Shown piece by piece: positions 25,415 through 38,029 of a stretch of DNA of 60,000 nt (the stretch's first letter is position 1; every line of letters starts with the position of its first letter). The notes under the pieces are model-generated. The model was not told where the DNA came from, searched no databases, and saw only the letters and a program-made list of their open reading frames with translations. The translations under genes and the position numbers were made by a program. The stretch is from Polytrichum commune. Lineage: Eukaryota; Streptophyta; Polytrichopsida; Polytrichales; Polytrichaceae. The stretch covers positions 22,962,527 through 23,022,526 of the forward strand of contig OX485808.1 of assembly GCA_950295325.1 (NCBI GenBank), given 5' to 3'.

Positions 25415-26930
25415 CTGGAATGACCAGAATGAAACTTCCAAAGAATTAGACAACAATACTCAAAACTGACAGTCAAGGAGGTAGTGCTGAAAACATACTC
25501 TGAAGATTGGGAGAAACGCCACAAGAAGTAAGCTTTCGCATACGGACGCTTTCCTTTAGATTGACAGATGCTTGGGCTAATATTCAGTTCTCAAACTCCA
25601 GAAGCGGATCATGGATAACCACATTCAGTCACATTCAATTGGATCTAAAGTGAACAGCAAAAAGCAGCAAGATTCTGAAGTCTCCAAATAAAGGAAAAAA
25701 CTAGAACATCAATGCAATCAGATCAATCCGGCATTTCGGGAAAGGCCTATAAGTCTCCTCCTCGATCAGTTTTTGTTTGAAAATCTGTCACTAATGAACA
25801 TTCGTTGATTTCATGTCTGCACGAGGATTGTGCCAGATCCGAGTTCCAACTACACATCTCTCCCGAAGTTACAGGATCGTCCTTCAAATCGCGGCAAGCA
25901 TTTAGCATACTGATCCAATCCAGGACCCATTTGCAAACCTCCTACTGTAGGATACAATCCAAGGCGGCGATGTTCTGTTGAACTTTTAAATGCTACGAAT
26001 AAGCATCCTCCTGACATCTTAGGAAAATCTTCAGAATTGGTAGGAGTCATGAACATGCGGTGTCGAAAGTGTCCAGCGAGGGGAACTCTACTCAAAGCAT
26101 GTAGAATCGATGCAACGAGTGAACCTCCATCATCGAACACTCTCAGCACCGCACTTCAGAACTCTTTCGAAAATTGGCAACTTAGACATCTTACAGAACA
26201 GCAAAAAGCGCGTGGAGCAAATGATTACTACACGAAAGCAGCGATCGACAGAACCATCGCATAAAATAACACAACAACCGCCAAAAGAGCATTGTCACAT
26301 TACACATTCCGTTTCCAGGCACGAGCTCCAAGCTCGGCGCATATGCTGGGCATCGCCTTCAGGGCCAATTTGCAGAGGCTACTTCTTCGAAACAACCGCT
26401 AATCGTCCTTAGAATCTCTGTTGAATTTGTTTCTTTCTACTAAAAGCTCTGGAGCACGTTAGTTACCGAAGGGCACGAGATACAGTGTTGAAGGTGTTCA
26501 AGACAAGATGCTCGTCACCGGCCGAGATCCTATCTCAAACACTCTCAACACTGCACATCGTGACTCCGCCATTGCCTCCGGAATAAGCTTTGTAACAGAC
26601 TGGAGGCCCTTGCTGTTGTTGTCGCGATGATGGATCGAAGTAACAAGACATGTGCAGAGAGGAACGATGCCGTCGCTGTATTGAATGGTGAAAAGAGCTT
26701 TGAACCGTAAATAGGTAGCGCCACGCGATTAGGGTTTCGAAGACTCGTGGATGGAGTTTAGGGGATGTGGATGAAGATACTGTGTGTGAAGTTGTGTCTG
26801 TACTAGAAGGATGGATGATATTGTGGGCGCAGTACATGATTCCCACCTCTTTTCATCCAGCTGCCCCAACACTATGGACCACGTGTGTTTCCTAGAACTG
26901 ACCCATTCTCTTTAGGTACTCAGGGCCGAT
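25415..26930. other. Unassigned GC-richer segment
   Basis: GC content is higher than in the neighbouring spacers. Two open frames on the minus strand (26149-25850 and 26846-26535) have mixed, protein-like composition but match nothing recognised and lack an obvious splice plan. A related short word (AACACTCTCA(A/G)CAC(T/C)GCAC) occurs at about 26134 and 26536. It could be the 5' part of a gene once joined to the SMC5 fragment; unproven. Confidence 0.3.
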
Positions 26931-27002
26931 TTACACTTCGGACCAAGGCGATGTAAGAGCACTGATTGGTTGCTGAACTCAGCCCAGGACCATTTCAAGT
27001 TA

Positions 27003-27304
27003 GGGTTGGTTTACACTATGGACCATGAAGTTGGACATGGGTTCTGCAAGGCAAATGATTGGCTGTTGGGAGTCAAACTTTATTCTTTTTCAAATTTGTC
27101 CTTCTTAGGCATGTATTTAAAAAAATCAGCACATTCACTTTTTGGTGCATGGTCATTCTTTGTGGTCCACATTCGGTTTACACCTAGTGAGGGGCCCAAG
27201 GCTTTCAAAACTGTTTTTCTAAGAAGTCGGACCATGGAAGTCGGACCATGAACTCGGACCATTGAAAAACGCCCTCTTCCATGGTCCATAGTGTAAACCA
27301 GCCC
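27003..27304. mobile_element. PIF/Harbinger (Tourist-like) MITE, 302 bp
   Basis: Terminal inverted repeats of about 26 bp, GGGTTGGTTTACACTATGGA... at the left and the complement of GGGCTGGTTTACACTATGGA... at the right, with one internal mismatch near the tip. The element is flanked by the 3-bp direct repeat TTA (27000-27002 and 27305-27307), the target-site duplication typical of Harbinger elements. It has no coding capacity. Flanking segments at 26928-26985 and 27308-27375 resemble each other in direct orientation (AGGGCC...CAC...AAGAGC-CT-TTGGTTG), which suggests insertion into a related element. Confidence 0.88.
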
Positions 27305-27309
27305 TTAGG

Positions 27310-30300
27310 GCCACTTCACACACAAGACTGAAGGCCCATGATCATTGCAATCTAAGAGCTCTCGTTGGTTGAAAAGGTGGAGGGAGACCGTCCAAGTTCG
27401 CTTCACACTAGAAAGTGAAGGCCTAAAGGACAAAGAAAATCTCATGGATGAAAATTCTACATGGGATCTTACCTGGCAAGGGTTTTATGGTTTGCCCAAA
27501 TTTGCGTCAAGCCCACCTCAAAGAGCAAGCCCACTCCAGCATACCGTGATAATCAAACAATTGTCATTGGTTGCCATGGTTATTGGATAATTTTATCCAA
27601 CATTGACTTGTCCATAACATGTAATTAAAGACAAAACAAAAGTTGTCCCTCCCAGCTACCCACAACTCCAAGTTTTTGGAGCTTGCTAGTATGTGTGTTT
27701 GTAGTAGATTTATTCTTATTGATTCTTTAATATAATTATTTATCCTTAATGATAGGTTAATCGTAAGATAACAATGGTTTTGAAACTCAATAATGGAACC
27801 AAAATTCTCCTTCGATGACATGAGATAAACCACGATTTAAATTATATGGACCCTCATTCTAAGTAAGAATTTGAGCATTTTTTAGTTATTTCTTGAAGTT
27901 GGATTAGAAATTATTTGGATTAAAACTGTCACCAAATGTTGAAGGTTCAAGGTAGTGGAGATGTGACCATGGGTTGAAAGTAGAAGATATTGCCACAAGG
28001 AAGAAAACCATATTTAAAAGAAAAAATGTAGGACACCAATTTTACAATTGAAATGAACACCCAAGAAGACGACAAAAACGATGTAATGATTTGAGAGATT
28101 TGGAAGGTGACGAAGAGGTCCCTATTAAATAACAAGACTATAAGATTGAATTCCTCGTTGTGATCTACACTAGCATGGAATTTTTTTTGTTAAATTTAAA
28201 AAAAGAAAAAGAAAATTATAATATAATAATTTGTTTGAAATGAGGATGTAGAGAATGCAAAAGATCATATTGAAATGGGATCAATTGAAAGGCATTTTGA
28301 AAGGCCAAAGCCGTTGCATCTTGTCGTGCCTCTCCCATTTCCTCCATTGTATACTTAGCTCATGAGTGTTAAGTAGATAATCAAATGCTAGTCCTTGGAG
28401 ATTGGAGCCAATATATTTATGGATAATTACATCACCGACTCGTTTCTTTCAAATTGACAAAATTTAAGACATGTTGTATTTAATCCAATGTTAGCTTTCT
28501 CTAATTTGCAGTGGTTGTATGTGAACATGAATGAATGTTTGGATTAAGTTACATGCTCATATTCAAGTTTGCACGATTTTAGAAGTACCTAACTGGTGCG
28601 TAAGATGAAATACAAGATACTTCTAATTGAGTATAAAGATGACGAACATTTGAACAAAATTGCAAGTCATAATAATTGTGAGTGTGAATACTATGAGCAA
28701 ATAAATATGTGAATTGTACAACATGTAAGTGTGGTTTATCAAATGATCGCAAGTGCTTAAGAGGGTAATCAACACCAAGGCAGTCGAGAAACGTAACACA
28801 ATTACACGAGGGGAGTCCACCTCCAAGTATTACAAAAACTAAAAATAAAAATATCGAAAAAAATGAGATTATTTTTTAAATAAAATAGTCAACATTTATT
28901 CTAGTTTCATAGCATTTTTTCATACTACAACATATTCGTTGAAGAATATGAATGCTCATATGGCAACATTCATACCTATCTTCTAGTTATTTACTCATAT
29001 CAAATGTAGTGTTCACATCTTAAAATTCTATGTATGATTTTTCCAAAATTTCATTTGTCATAATGATTTGGCGCTTCGTGCATTTTTGCAACCCCCAACA
29101 ATAAATGTTATTTTTTTCCATTGAGAAAAGTTTAATATTTTTGTCAATCTCTTCACATCTTTCTAGATTATTTTTTGGCACTAACATCACCTTTTACTTC
29201 ACCTGTAGTTGTCATTTCAACCCTCATTTCATATCTTCTATTTTATTTATTTATTTATTTTTGGTTTCTTCTATCAATTCCCTATAAAGCATATCAGTCA
29301 TGTGTCGTAAAGGTACAACAACCCTTCACATAATAATTCTTCACCTTTCTTATAGAATTCCAAAAACATGTTCTACACACATGTGAGTAGAATTTTACAT
29401 GACTTTTCAATTGAATTTATTATACTATATCATATTTTTACAACCTTTGAATGGGTTGTGAATTCATACTCGCACTGAATATGCACAATCTTTCAACCAA
29501 CTTATAAAATACGAATTTATCATTTATGCTATCTCTTCCAACTTTGTCAATTGAAATAATGTCCAATGATGCATGTTTCTTGCCCATCCAAATTTGTAAT
29601 CCCAAAATATGCAATTTTGTGTCAACAATAACCTTATAGTAAGTCGAATGTGATGACTTTCAACAATAATAATATTATCCTTCAATTACAAGTACAATGA
29701 TGTAAGATCCATCAATTGCTCTAATAATTTGAGGATTCGCATTAATTCCCTCAAAATCTTGGGCTAGATTCTTATACCAAGTCGGACTTGGAAACTACAC
29801 AAAAGTGCATTGCAAACAAACTCTTACCAACCTACTAAAATTTTCACAACTTCTGAATTTGTATTTCTAGCCACCCAATGTACCTTTCCTAGAGTATACA
29901 AGGTATTTCTAGTCCCAAGGCTTATAGTGACATTGCGACTCTACTCTCGATTGAAATCGCCTCTCTTATATGTGCATTATTCTTATGCAAATACGGTCCT
30001 AACCTCTTACAAAGAAACTTGAATTTATCATGAGATATACGAGTTTTTTGCTTGAACCACTTTTCCTTGAAAATGTAGTTAATAATCTATCGATGAACCC
30101 TAAATTTCTCTCAAATACCCACACATTATAATCGCTCATATTCATACTCTCAAAATAAATGCTAAAAATAAAGATATTCTCCCATTCTCCATTGAGTGCC
30201 AATGTTTGCATATCAAGCACATGTTGCAAAATCATGTGCAAATGCTAATTCAAAGTCAATGCAATAAGAATCCTCTATTTTCTGTCAAGATGGCCTATCA

Positions 30301-31470
30301 TGCTCTTATTTTCTTCCTCACCAATATAGAACTCAAAAAGAGAGTGAAAAAAAGAGTGAGTGAAGATATGTAACAAGTGAGGTAGGGTTGCCCTTCTTTT
30401 TTCACCAATAAAATATGCAATGGTCCCTCAACATGGTCCATTCTCACTTCACACTATGCTTGAGGGTTGTTGTAGTTAGTTTTTGCTCTCACTTAAATAA
30501 CCCAAAACACCAGGGTACATACTCTCAAGGAAGGCTTAACTAGTGTCTATTACAGGCATTTGTCACTTCATAGTTCATTAATTAGACCAAAGGGTTTGCT
30601 ATATTCACTCTAGAACATGACTGGTATGTCTTTCACTCTCTTTCTCTCTCTTGATTTCCTCTCACTGTGTCTCATTCAGTAGGGTATGTGTGTCAGTCTC
30701 AGTAGTAACCATCTCGTCATGAGATTTTGTATAACAATAGTCTTTCGAGAACAATAGTCTTTGAGTATCACAATTGTCTTTGGTAACCATTGGCCAATGC
30801 ATCTTCAATTCAAAACAACTCCTTCATTACTTGGTCAATGTTAATTCCAATACAAAACAATTGTTCATTCCTTATCTCCGGATTTAATCATTACTCACAA
30901 CTTATGCAATTAACCATAATCAATCAAGCTATAATCTTGGTCGCCCTGCACAACCTGCAACAACAACAACCAGGGTAACACACAAGACAATAGTTGATAG
31001 GATTAAATCGCATTCCATACTCAAAGATCTCTCCTCTTGACTAATTATCAAATAAAACTTAATTAAGATTAGATTAACTTATGCCTAGGTAGCATTTATG
31101 AACCAAAGTTAATTCTATCCCTCTTACACTTGATCTCTCTTGCAATCCTTACTGATTTCTCTAATCAACCGATCAGAAGTAATTTCTCATCACCTCGGTT
31201 GATTGAGATCCCTCTTAAATTCCATTCTTCTTAATTACAACACTAATAGTCTACACTCAAGATTTCACTATAATCTTCTTAAGGCTGAACTATGTTCATT
31301 TCCCTCACCAAGCCTCTTGCAGGCTGACAACAATAGTCAATCATTTTACACAATAGACTGACTCTTGGCCTCTCAGTGCCTCTCTTAGGCCTCAACTATC
31401 CTCAGTAGGCCCTCTCTTATTCTGACACTTGGCCTTACAGCTCCACACAGCCTATAGTTAATCTCAACTA
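27310..31470. other. AT-rich intergenic region, no gene seen
   Basis: No coding exon was recognised. The right part (30.48-31.47 kb) is richer in C and T and repeats the word ACAATAG(T/A) many times (for example near 30732, 30752, 30988, 31330, 31352). The same word recurs around the LINE insertion site (47747, 47804) and near the window end. This is probably an unclassified repeat family. Confidence 0.4.
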
Positions 31471-31478
31471 TAGTCCAT

Positions 31479-31545
31479 GGTCACGCGGACGAGACTTGTA
31501 TGTGAGCGGTGAGCAGAGAGTGGCGATTTGGAGAGCGGAGAGCAG
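31479..31545 (+). repeat. GAGCGG-rich segment, inverted counterpart at 47600-47660
   Basis: CATGGTCACGC is followed by TGTATGTGAGCGGTGAGCAG and GAGAGCGGAGAGC. The reverse complement of 47600-47660 reads GCGTGACCATGG, then AGTATGCGAGCGGAGAGCGG and AGAGCGGAGAAC. By eye the match is about 75% over 45 bp. Weaker similarity seems to continue inward, including a shared CCGTGGAA word near 31667 and 47485. Confidence 0.5.
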
Positions 31546-32041
31546 AAATGGTGTAAAAATAGGAAATATTCTATATTAAATTTAGAATTTCCTAAAAATA
31601 GTACAAGAATATACTTAGAATATTCCAGATTATGCCAGAAATAGAAAAAATTTGGGACCTATTTCCGTGGAATGTGTAGGCACTAAATAAAATAAATGCC
31701 TTGAATTTGAAATGGTCTGATTTAGTTTGGGAACCGTGAAGTGCAAAAATGATAGTAAAATTGTGATATAATAAATAAGTAGATGATGAAAACCAAGGAT
31801 GATCCCAAGATGTATAGAGACACATGATACAGTTGAGTATTGTAATCCAACATTTTGAGTTGAATAAAAATAATCCATGCGATTGTATTTATTATATTAT
31901 TGAGCTGACAATCTTAAATTATTCAATGAAAATCTTATATCACTTAGTCTATGTCGTACTCGATTAGAAACATGGATGAATAGGCACTACTTCATCGATC
32001 TATCATGTTGATGGGAGAAAGGGACACTCCTAGAGTAAATC

Positions 32042-35000
32042 CTAGGTCCGATCTAAAGGGTGAGTTAAAATTCCACTCTCGAGAATTACTTTGACCTCGT
32101 TGAAGCTGAAGGTTGGCGCGTGGATGAAAAGGTCTACATCAGGATTGCGATGGCAGACCTTTAAAAGAATATAGTAAACATGCTTGCAATACGAGAATTG
32201 ATTCCGCCCTCGAAAGTTGGTCATTGTCTTCTTGAACGCAGGGCATGTGCAACCCGGGAGGGAACTGATGGTGATATGGTATTGTGTCACATCGGGTGGC
32301 ATCATCGAGTCTAGCGCAATGATGCAGCCATGGCCAGGGTGAGGAATCATTGTGACCGAGCGGAGTTGAGCTTTGAGGGAGTCCGAAGAGCCCATGGATA
32401 GCCGCTGCTGAGGGTTTGGACGGGTTGTGGTGCGCTTAACGAGCTTCCCTTCTCTCTTCCCAGGATACCTGTCCGCATCTGCTGGCACCGGCACGGAGTC
32501 TAGATTTGCCGGAGACGGTGCAGTGGAAAAGAGCCTTCTGGGTGAGACTGGCACTTTCTGCGGCAGTTGGAATCCGGCCGCCTCGAGGGCCAGGATCTCA
32601 CATTGCTTGAGGTTAGTGCCAAGTTTCACTGGCCAAACATCCGGAATGCTTGGTCTCTCCTGTTCCGCAGAGTATTGAACAACCCATTTGCGCCTGCTAC
32701 CCTTAACGCACCTATGGATATCATCTGAGCAGAAGAAAAACTCTGTGGTCTCTTTCACATTCCTCCTAGTGCTGTGCCATAGACCGGTGTACGTAGGGGC
32801 AGGGGTTGATTTTGCACCCCTTACGATTCTCTCAGTACACTTCTTTTTGGTGACAGCTCTCTGTGCCCAACAACATTTGGCAGAAGTCTTTGGCAACCGA
32901 GCGATGTGCCACTCCTTCACGTTCACCCTAGTCTCCTCGACGGCAGTGACGTGGCTGATCCGTCCCTCGGGGATGTGGGACGGGACGACATTGTCGGCAT
33001 ATGGCGCCATGGGTGCAACTTCCGGGACATTGGAATCATCCTCTTCAATAATTATGGGCATGTTAATGGAACGAGTCCGGACAGCCCTACCAGAGCCACG
33101 GGGATGTGAGAAGTTGACCTTATCAGGTCTGTGCGACTCCTCTTCTGCTCCAAGAGGTAGATCTGCTTTCCGTTTCGTGGACCCGAATACCTCTTCCCCA
33201 GCCATGCAAGGCACCCGGGTACAGAACTCTTCTGCTCCAGGCATGTCCATCATGGGGTCTTCGAGGACTAAAGGATTACCCGTTTGCTTCGCCCTGCGCT
33301 CTGCCAACCTTAGCTTGAGCTCTTTCTTTGTAGGGCATGTACCGCCGACATCACCTTTCAGGAACTGGTAGTAATTGACAACCTGTAGGAAGCCTCGAAC
33401 GAAGTCGTCCACGGTAGCAACATAGAGGTCGCCGCCGCTATTTCCAGACGCTTGAAGCCACTTGTTGTGTATTGATTCGGCGAGATTACATGAAGGCATT
33501 TCTGCTAGTTCTCCTTCTGTAAATTTCTGCGTGCACATAGTGGAAGCAATTATAAATTGGAGAAGAGTTGTGAAAATTACAGTGAAAGAAAAAAAAAACA
33601 ACAAGTTTTGGGACAACATACCCCGGTCATGAAGCCTCCCCATTGGCGATAACGGAAATGCCAGAATGCAAGCCAGAGCTCCAGTTTGTCAAGTGCCTTC
33701 TCTGTCACTGCCCCGGCGGATACCCACCATGCACGTAGCCCGTGGTACAGGTTTTCCGCTTCGTCCATGGTCCTCGCGGTCCTATATTGGTGGCACATCT
33801 TCTTGTGCTGCTCCCAGAGTTCTTCGGGAATGTATTTCTCGGTATACTTAACCATAGATTGGGTCCAATGAAACTGACAGGTTCTCTCCCGGTCATCCAT
33901 GCGGTCCTCCTTCTTCCCGTTGCCATATATGACCCGAACTGCATTCCAATTGGCCTGGGCGCTATCGGCCATGAAACCCTTGAAGTTGGTATCGACAACA
34001 CCATTCCTCTCCATCACAGCATTGAGATTCTTCCAAAAAACGATCTGGGCATCACAGTCCTCCGATTGCATGTCACAACTTGCAATGGTCATGACACGAC
34101 AATACGTGGAGTCATACACGTGGCATGCCATTGTGGTCCATTGTCTAACCCGTTTCACATGGTCGAACATCATCCAAGCATTCTCCAGATCTTCGCCGGG
34201 CTGCATACGCTTCACCAAGTCTACCCCACTACCAGGCCCGACTTCCGACATCTTGAAGACAAAAACCTTGTCAAGATCAGCCCCTTGACCAGGGAATTTG
34301 TTCTCCTGAACAAAGGCCCATAAACTGATTCCACGGAGTTTGGTGATAGAGTCCATGACACCATACCTTTTGAGGTATCGGAAGCTCATGACCTTGTTGC
34401 GGATGTTCGGGGAAGCCATGTCCTTGCACCGGTCGAATACAGGAACAAGTTCCTCCAGAGTGAGCTTCTTTGGTGGCGCGTCATCGGATTGAAGAAGATA
34501 GTTGCCAATTAGAACTTTGCTAGCCTCCAACACAAGTGCACTCTTGGTAGCCTGAGGAGTCTTCTCGATCTGTTCTTCAATTAGGCCACTGATCTCAGCC
34601 TTAGTGTCTCTGTAGTCGCCCACCTTGACAGGGTGATCGTGAGTTCCAATGTGGATGCACGCTCTTGTGTGGTTGTTTTTGCCAGCAACATAATAAATTT
34701 TCGCTCCACATGTAGCAATACATGTTGGGGGTTCTTTACATACCTTGCAAACAAACGTAGAGTCAGGTGGGGGCGCTTGATCCACTACAAAGGCTTGGAG
34801 GGTACAACCTTCAAACTCTGTCTCGTTGACTTCGAAAATACGAGGTCGGCGGATCAAATATTCGCACTCCTTATTGTTGCAACGCAGGTGTCCAACGCAA
34901 GCGGAAGAACGGAAGGACAAACCAAAGTCGTTTGTGATGTTGGTGGTGATGGTCTTCGTCCACACATGGCCGTCGTAACGCTTGTCCATTCCCTGCATTG

Positions 35001-35838
35001 ACTTGGCCTGTGACCGTGCGGCCGTGTCACTAGCGGGTGGCAACTCAAATATGACGACACCATCGAACTCAGCAGGAAGGTACTCTACTCTCTCGTGTCT
35101 AATCACTGAGTAATCTAATTTTTTTAGAATATTTTTTTTTCCCGGCCTTCCTGCAAGTTGTTTTAGCAATGGAAATATGCTAACAGTCTCTTGGGACAAA
35201 GGATATACTTTAGGAGCATTCCCACTAACTATAACTTGAGGCGGGGGCTTGGTGGGACTGCCCTCTTCATCTGAAGAAAGTGTAATTACAGACTGAACTC
35301 TAACGTTTTCTACAATTGGCGTGTCGAGACCGGGCTCGAGCTTGACCTTCACATCACGTGGCAGAGGAGTTTGAATGGTGCACGTAGAGGAATTACGAGG
35401 AGTGAGGATCTCAGTAGACGCAGCCATCTGAGAATCAGTGAGGCCATACACTCGGTAACTACCTGGAGAAAGACTCCAAAACAAGTTATTGTTCTCATCT
35501 CGCTGCGATACCCGACCAAGGGTGTATGTAAGTTCTGACGTGACAACATCAAAAATATCCTCGTCAACAATAATAGTATCCTCTCTGAAGCCGAACCGAA
35601 TACTCAGACGTTGGGACGTCACGTAAGCTAGACCGTCCTCTTGCATCCGAAAGGTAACTGGGACTCTCACACCATCTGCATAGAGGACAGCCAACCCCAA
35701 GTCTCCAATAGCAGGAATATGAGCCATGATAAGGGGAATGAGCCCTTGCGGCAAGATGGAAATATGAAAGAGGATTCTAAACATTGTGGGCCATCTATAT
35801 ATTACAAATGGGCTGCCAACGACAACGACATGATCCAC
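32042..35838 (-). CDS. MULE-type transposase with GCM/WRKY-like zinc finger and SWIM finger, one intron
   Basis: Exons: 35838-33622 and 33526-32042. The 95-bp intron has a GTATGT donor and a GCACGCAG acceptor, phase 0, giving about 1233 aa; a start at 35727 (MAHIPAIGD) would give 1196. The N-terminal half has a Cys/His cluster (C320, C325, C364, C367, C373, C377, H390 and H400 region) like the GCM/WRKY-type finger of MULE transposases. The DDE-like core follows: VYD (D576), FMADSAQANW (D625), then CQFHW (654-658). The third acidic residue is not certain. The C-terminus has a SWIM finger, C1165-x-C1167...C1186-x-H1188 (GCTCPAF...YCKHVYYIL). There are no stops or frameshifts, so this is either a recently active element or a domesticated gene. 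Terminal inverted repeats were not assigned. Confidence 0.8.
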
Positions 35839-37680
35839 ATGATGGATGAACTCTGAACGAAAGCTTCACTAATATTTTCAATATGGAAACAGCCGCCCTT
35901 GGGTCTAAAAGTGATGGGTAACGCTGTCACGATATATATAAGTACAGCGTGCAAGTCATGGTAGACATTCTACTCGACAAGCAATTAAATTTGATTATTT
36001 GGCGCCGACTTAAAGCATGTATCATAACTAGGTCTAGAGATAGACTTGACGTTTCAAGACAGGAATAGAACGAATGACAAAGACCCAATTGGGCATTAAA
36101 TATAGGACTGTCCCTCGTGCGAACACTTGTATAAGATCTCGTGATACTCAACTCCTTTGTTTTAGAATCATAAGTTATGGACTCTCGAGTGCCGTAAGAT
36201 GTGTTCGGTTCAAGGGAGGATTTTGGGAATGTTGGAGTAGACATGCTCTGGAAGGGTGATACCTGACATGCAAAATCATATCAAGAGAAGGAAAAAGAGA
36301 GGGAAGTTGTATTTCAGTAGCACTAAGGCATTGAAGACAAGTAGAATGGGAAGGAAGAAGGCACAACACGAAAGATACGAGACAAATGGAATTAACAAAG
36401 TTTCCCTCCCAAACGTAGAACATCTTGCCAGAAAGGTGTGTAAGGTAAGGGTCAATTTGAATTAAAATTGAAAATGCAGTGGAGCAGTTACTTAAGTTAG
36501 TCATGATCATATGCCAATCCAAATTAGATATATTAATAACAAACATGAGGCTGGATGCCGAGTGACGTACTTATAAATACACCAGAGACCACGTGAACCA
36601 TTTAGTGGATATAAGGGACACCCTAAAGTGAAGTGTTTCTTTTGGAGTGGAAGATTGAAATGGGCAAGGGAAGAGCATTAACCTTTAAGGAGAAGCTAGA
36701 ATAAGTTAGTTTAGTTGGAAGAGTATCGTCAAGGTATGGCTATACAGAATATTTCTTCTAATTAGTTTAGTTTGAATTATGTATTATCATTTGTACTATC
36801 ATTTTTATTTTTATAAAACATGATATTCTTCATTTTTAGATTACTTCTGAATTATTTCTATAAATGTTATTAGACATCCGTGTCCATTCTTTTAATGTTC
36901 ATTTTTATGATTCCTTATATGTTTATAGCAACTTGACTGTAATCAAAACATATCGACATTATGTGAAAAAGATTATGGGATGGAATATTAGTGTGGATGT
37001 AATACAGGCGAGACATATACATTGATAGAGTGATGTTCACATAGGAGGGAAGTGTAGAATTTGTGAAGCCGGTTCAGTTACATGACAGGGTCCTCGCCGA
37101 TAGAGTTAGTGAAACCAAAGGCGAAGAGGAGGAGGAAGGCATTTTTCTCAAGTAGGAAGCAATTAAGGGCATCTAGGATGAGACAACCGAAACAACGATA
37201 TGATAGCTTAAACAGCACAGTCAAGGCATTGGAATTCTCCCCAGACCGCACATGGTCAAGGTCTCGTATACGGAGAAGCCAGACTCACAGTGGTGAAGAC
37301 ATTGCTAGCAAGGAAGCTGGAGTGGGTACGACCAGACAAGTGGAGATATCACATGATCTATCGAGAATTTGCGAGACCCAGGTATGAACCTCAAGTCGAT
37401 GTTAACATATATGCACTAGAAATTAGGGGTTGTATTCGTGAGCTAGAGAAGGCAACAAGTGTGGGCCCGTTGAAGCACTTGACATCACAATGAGACCGTC
37501 ACAAGTGGAAGGGAACAAGACTGCCGCGGCAGTAGCCTACCATCGTTCCCCGCATTACAACGGACCTCTGAACTAGGCTTGCAGGGTTGCAGCCACGATT
37601 TGGAGCAGGGGAGTGACTCGAGGGAAGGGCAGTGGTCGCCCCATGGAGAGGTTTGAGGTGAGAGCCCTGGGGGATGAAAT
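35839..37680. other. Spacer with two related Lys/Arg-rich coding-like blocks
   Basis: No full gene was recognised. Two + strand blocks about 830 bp apart encode similar peptides: KRRKKRGKLYFSSTKALKTS at 36283 and KRRRKAFFSSRKQLRAS at 37118. They look like diverged copies of one sequence. The first ~100 bp left of 35838 is probably leader of the MULE gene. Confidence 0.35.
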
Positions 37681-37943
37681 TTGAACCTCGCAAATGACTT
37701 TAGATGGCTGGTTTAGGGTTGGCAAAGGGCTCCTTAGTGAGGTATGAGGTGAGAGCTGGATGATCCTTAGTAAGGTTCAAGGTGAGAGCTGGGGCGGCAG
37801 AAATTTTGGTGGCTTTGTAGGGTGGCTGGGTGCTCTTAGTGTGGTTCGATGTGATAGCTTAGGGGCCAGAGATGAGAGGTGATCATATGAATTTTGGTGG
37901 CTGGATGGTCATAGTGAGGTTCGAAGTGGAAGTTGAAGCGGGC

Positions 37944-38005
37944 GGTGCGGTGCGGTTCGGTTCGGTTCCTTCGTTCGTTCGTTTCGTTTCGTTTCTTTCA
38001 TTCTT
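37944..38005. repeat. Microsatellite cluster (GGTTC)n/(GTTTC)n
   Basis: Successive short repeats GGTGC, GGTTC, GTTC and GTTTC lead directly into the 170-bp tandem array. Confidence 0.85.
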
Positions 38006-38029
38006 CAGCTTTCTTTTTCAGCATCCTTA

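Noticed and set aside
32688-33371. 227-codon frame on the + strand opposite the MULE gene
   Set aside because: Antisense shadow of the transposase exon 2; no motif, and the minus strand has clear zinc-finger and SWIM motifs.
33742-34323. 193-codon frame on the + strand opposite MULE exon 1
   Set aside because: Mirror frame of the transposase core; no recognisable domain.
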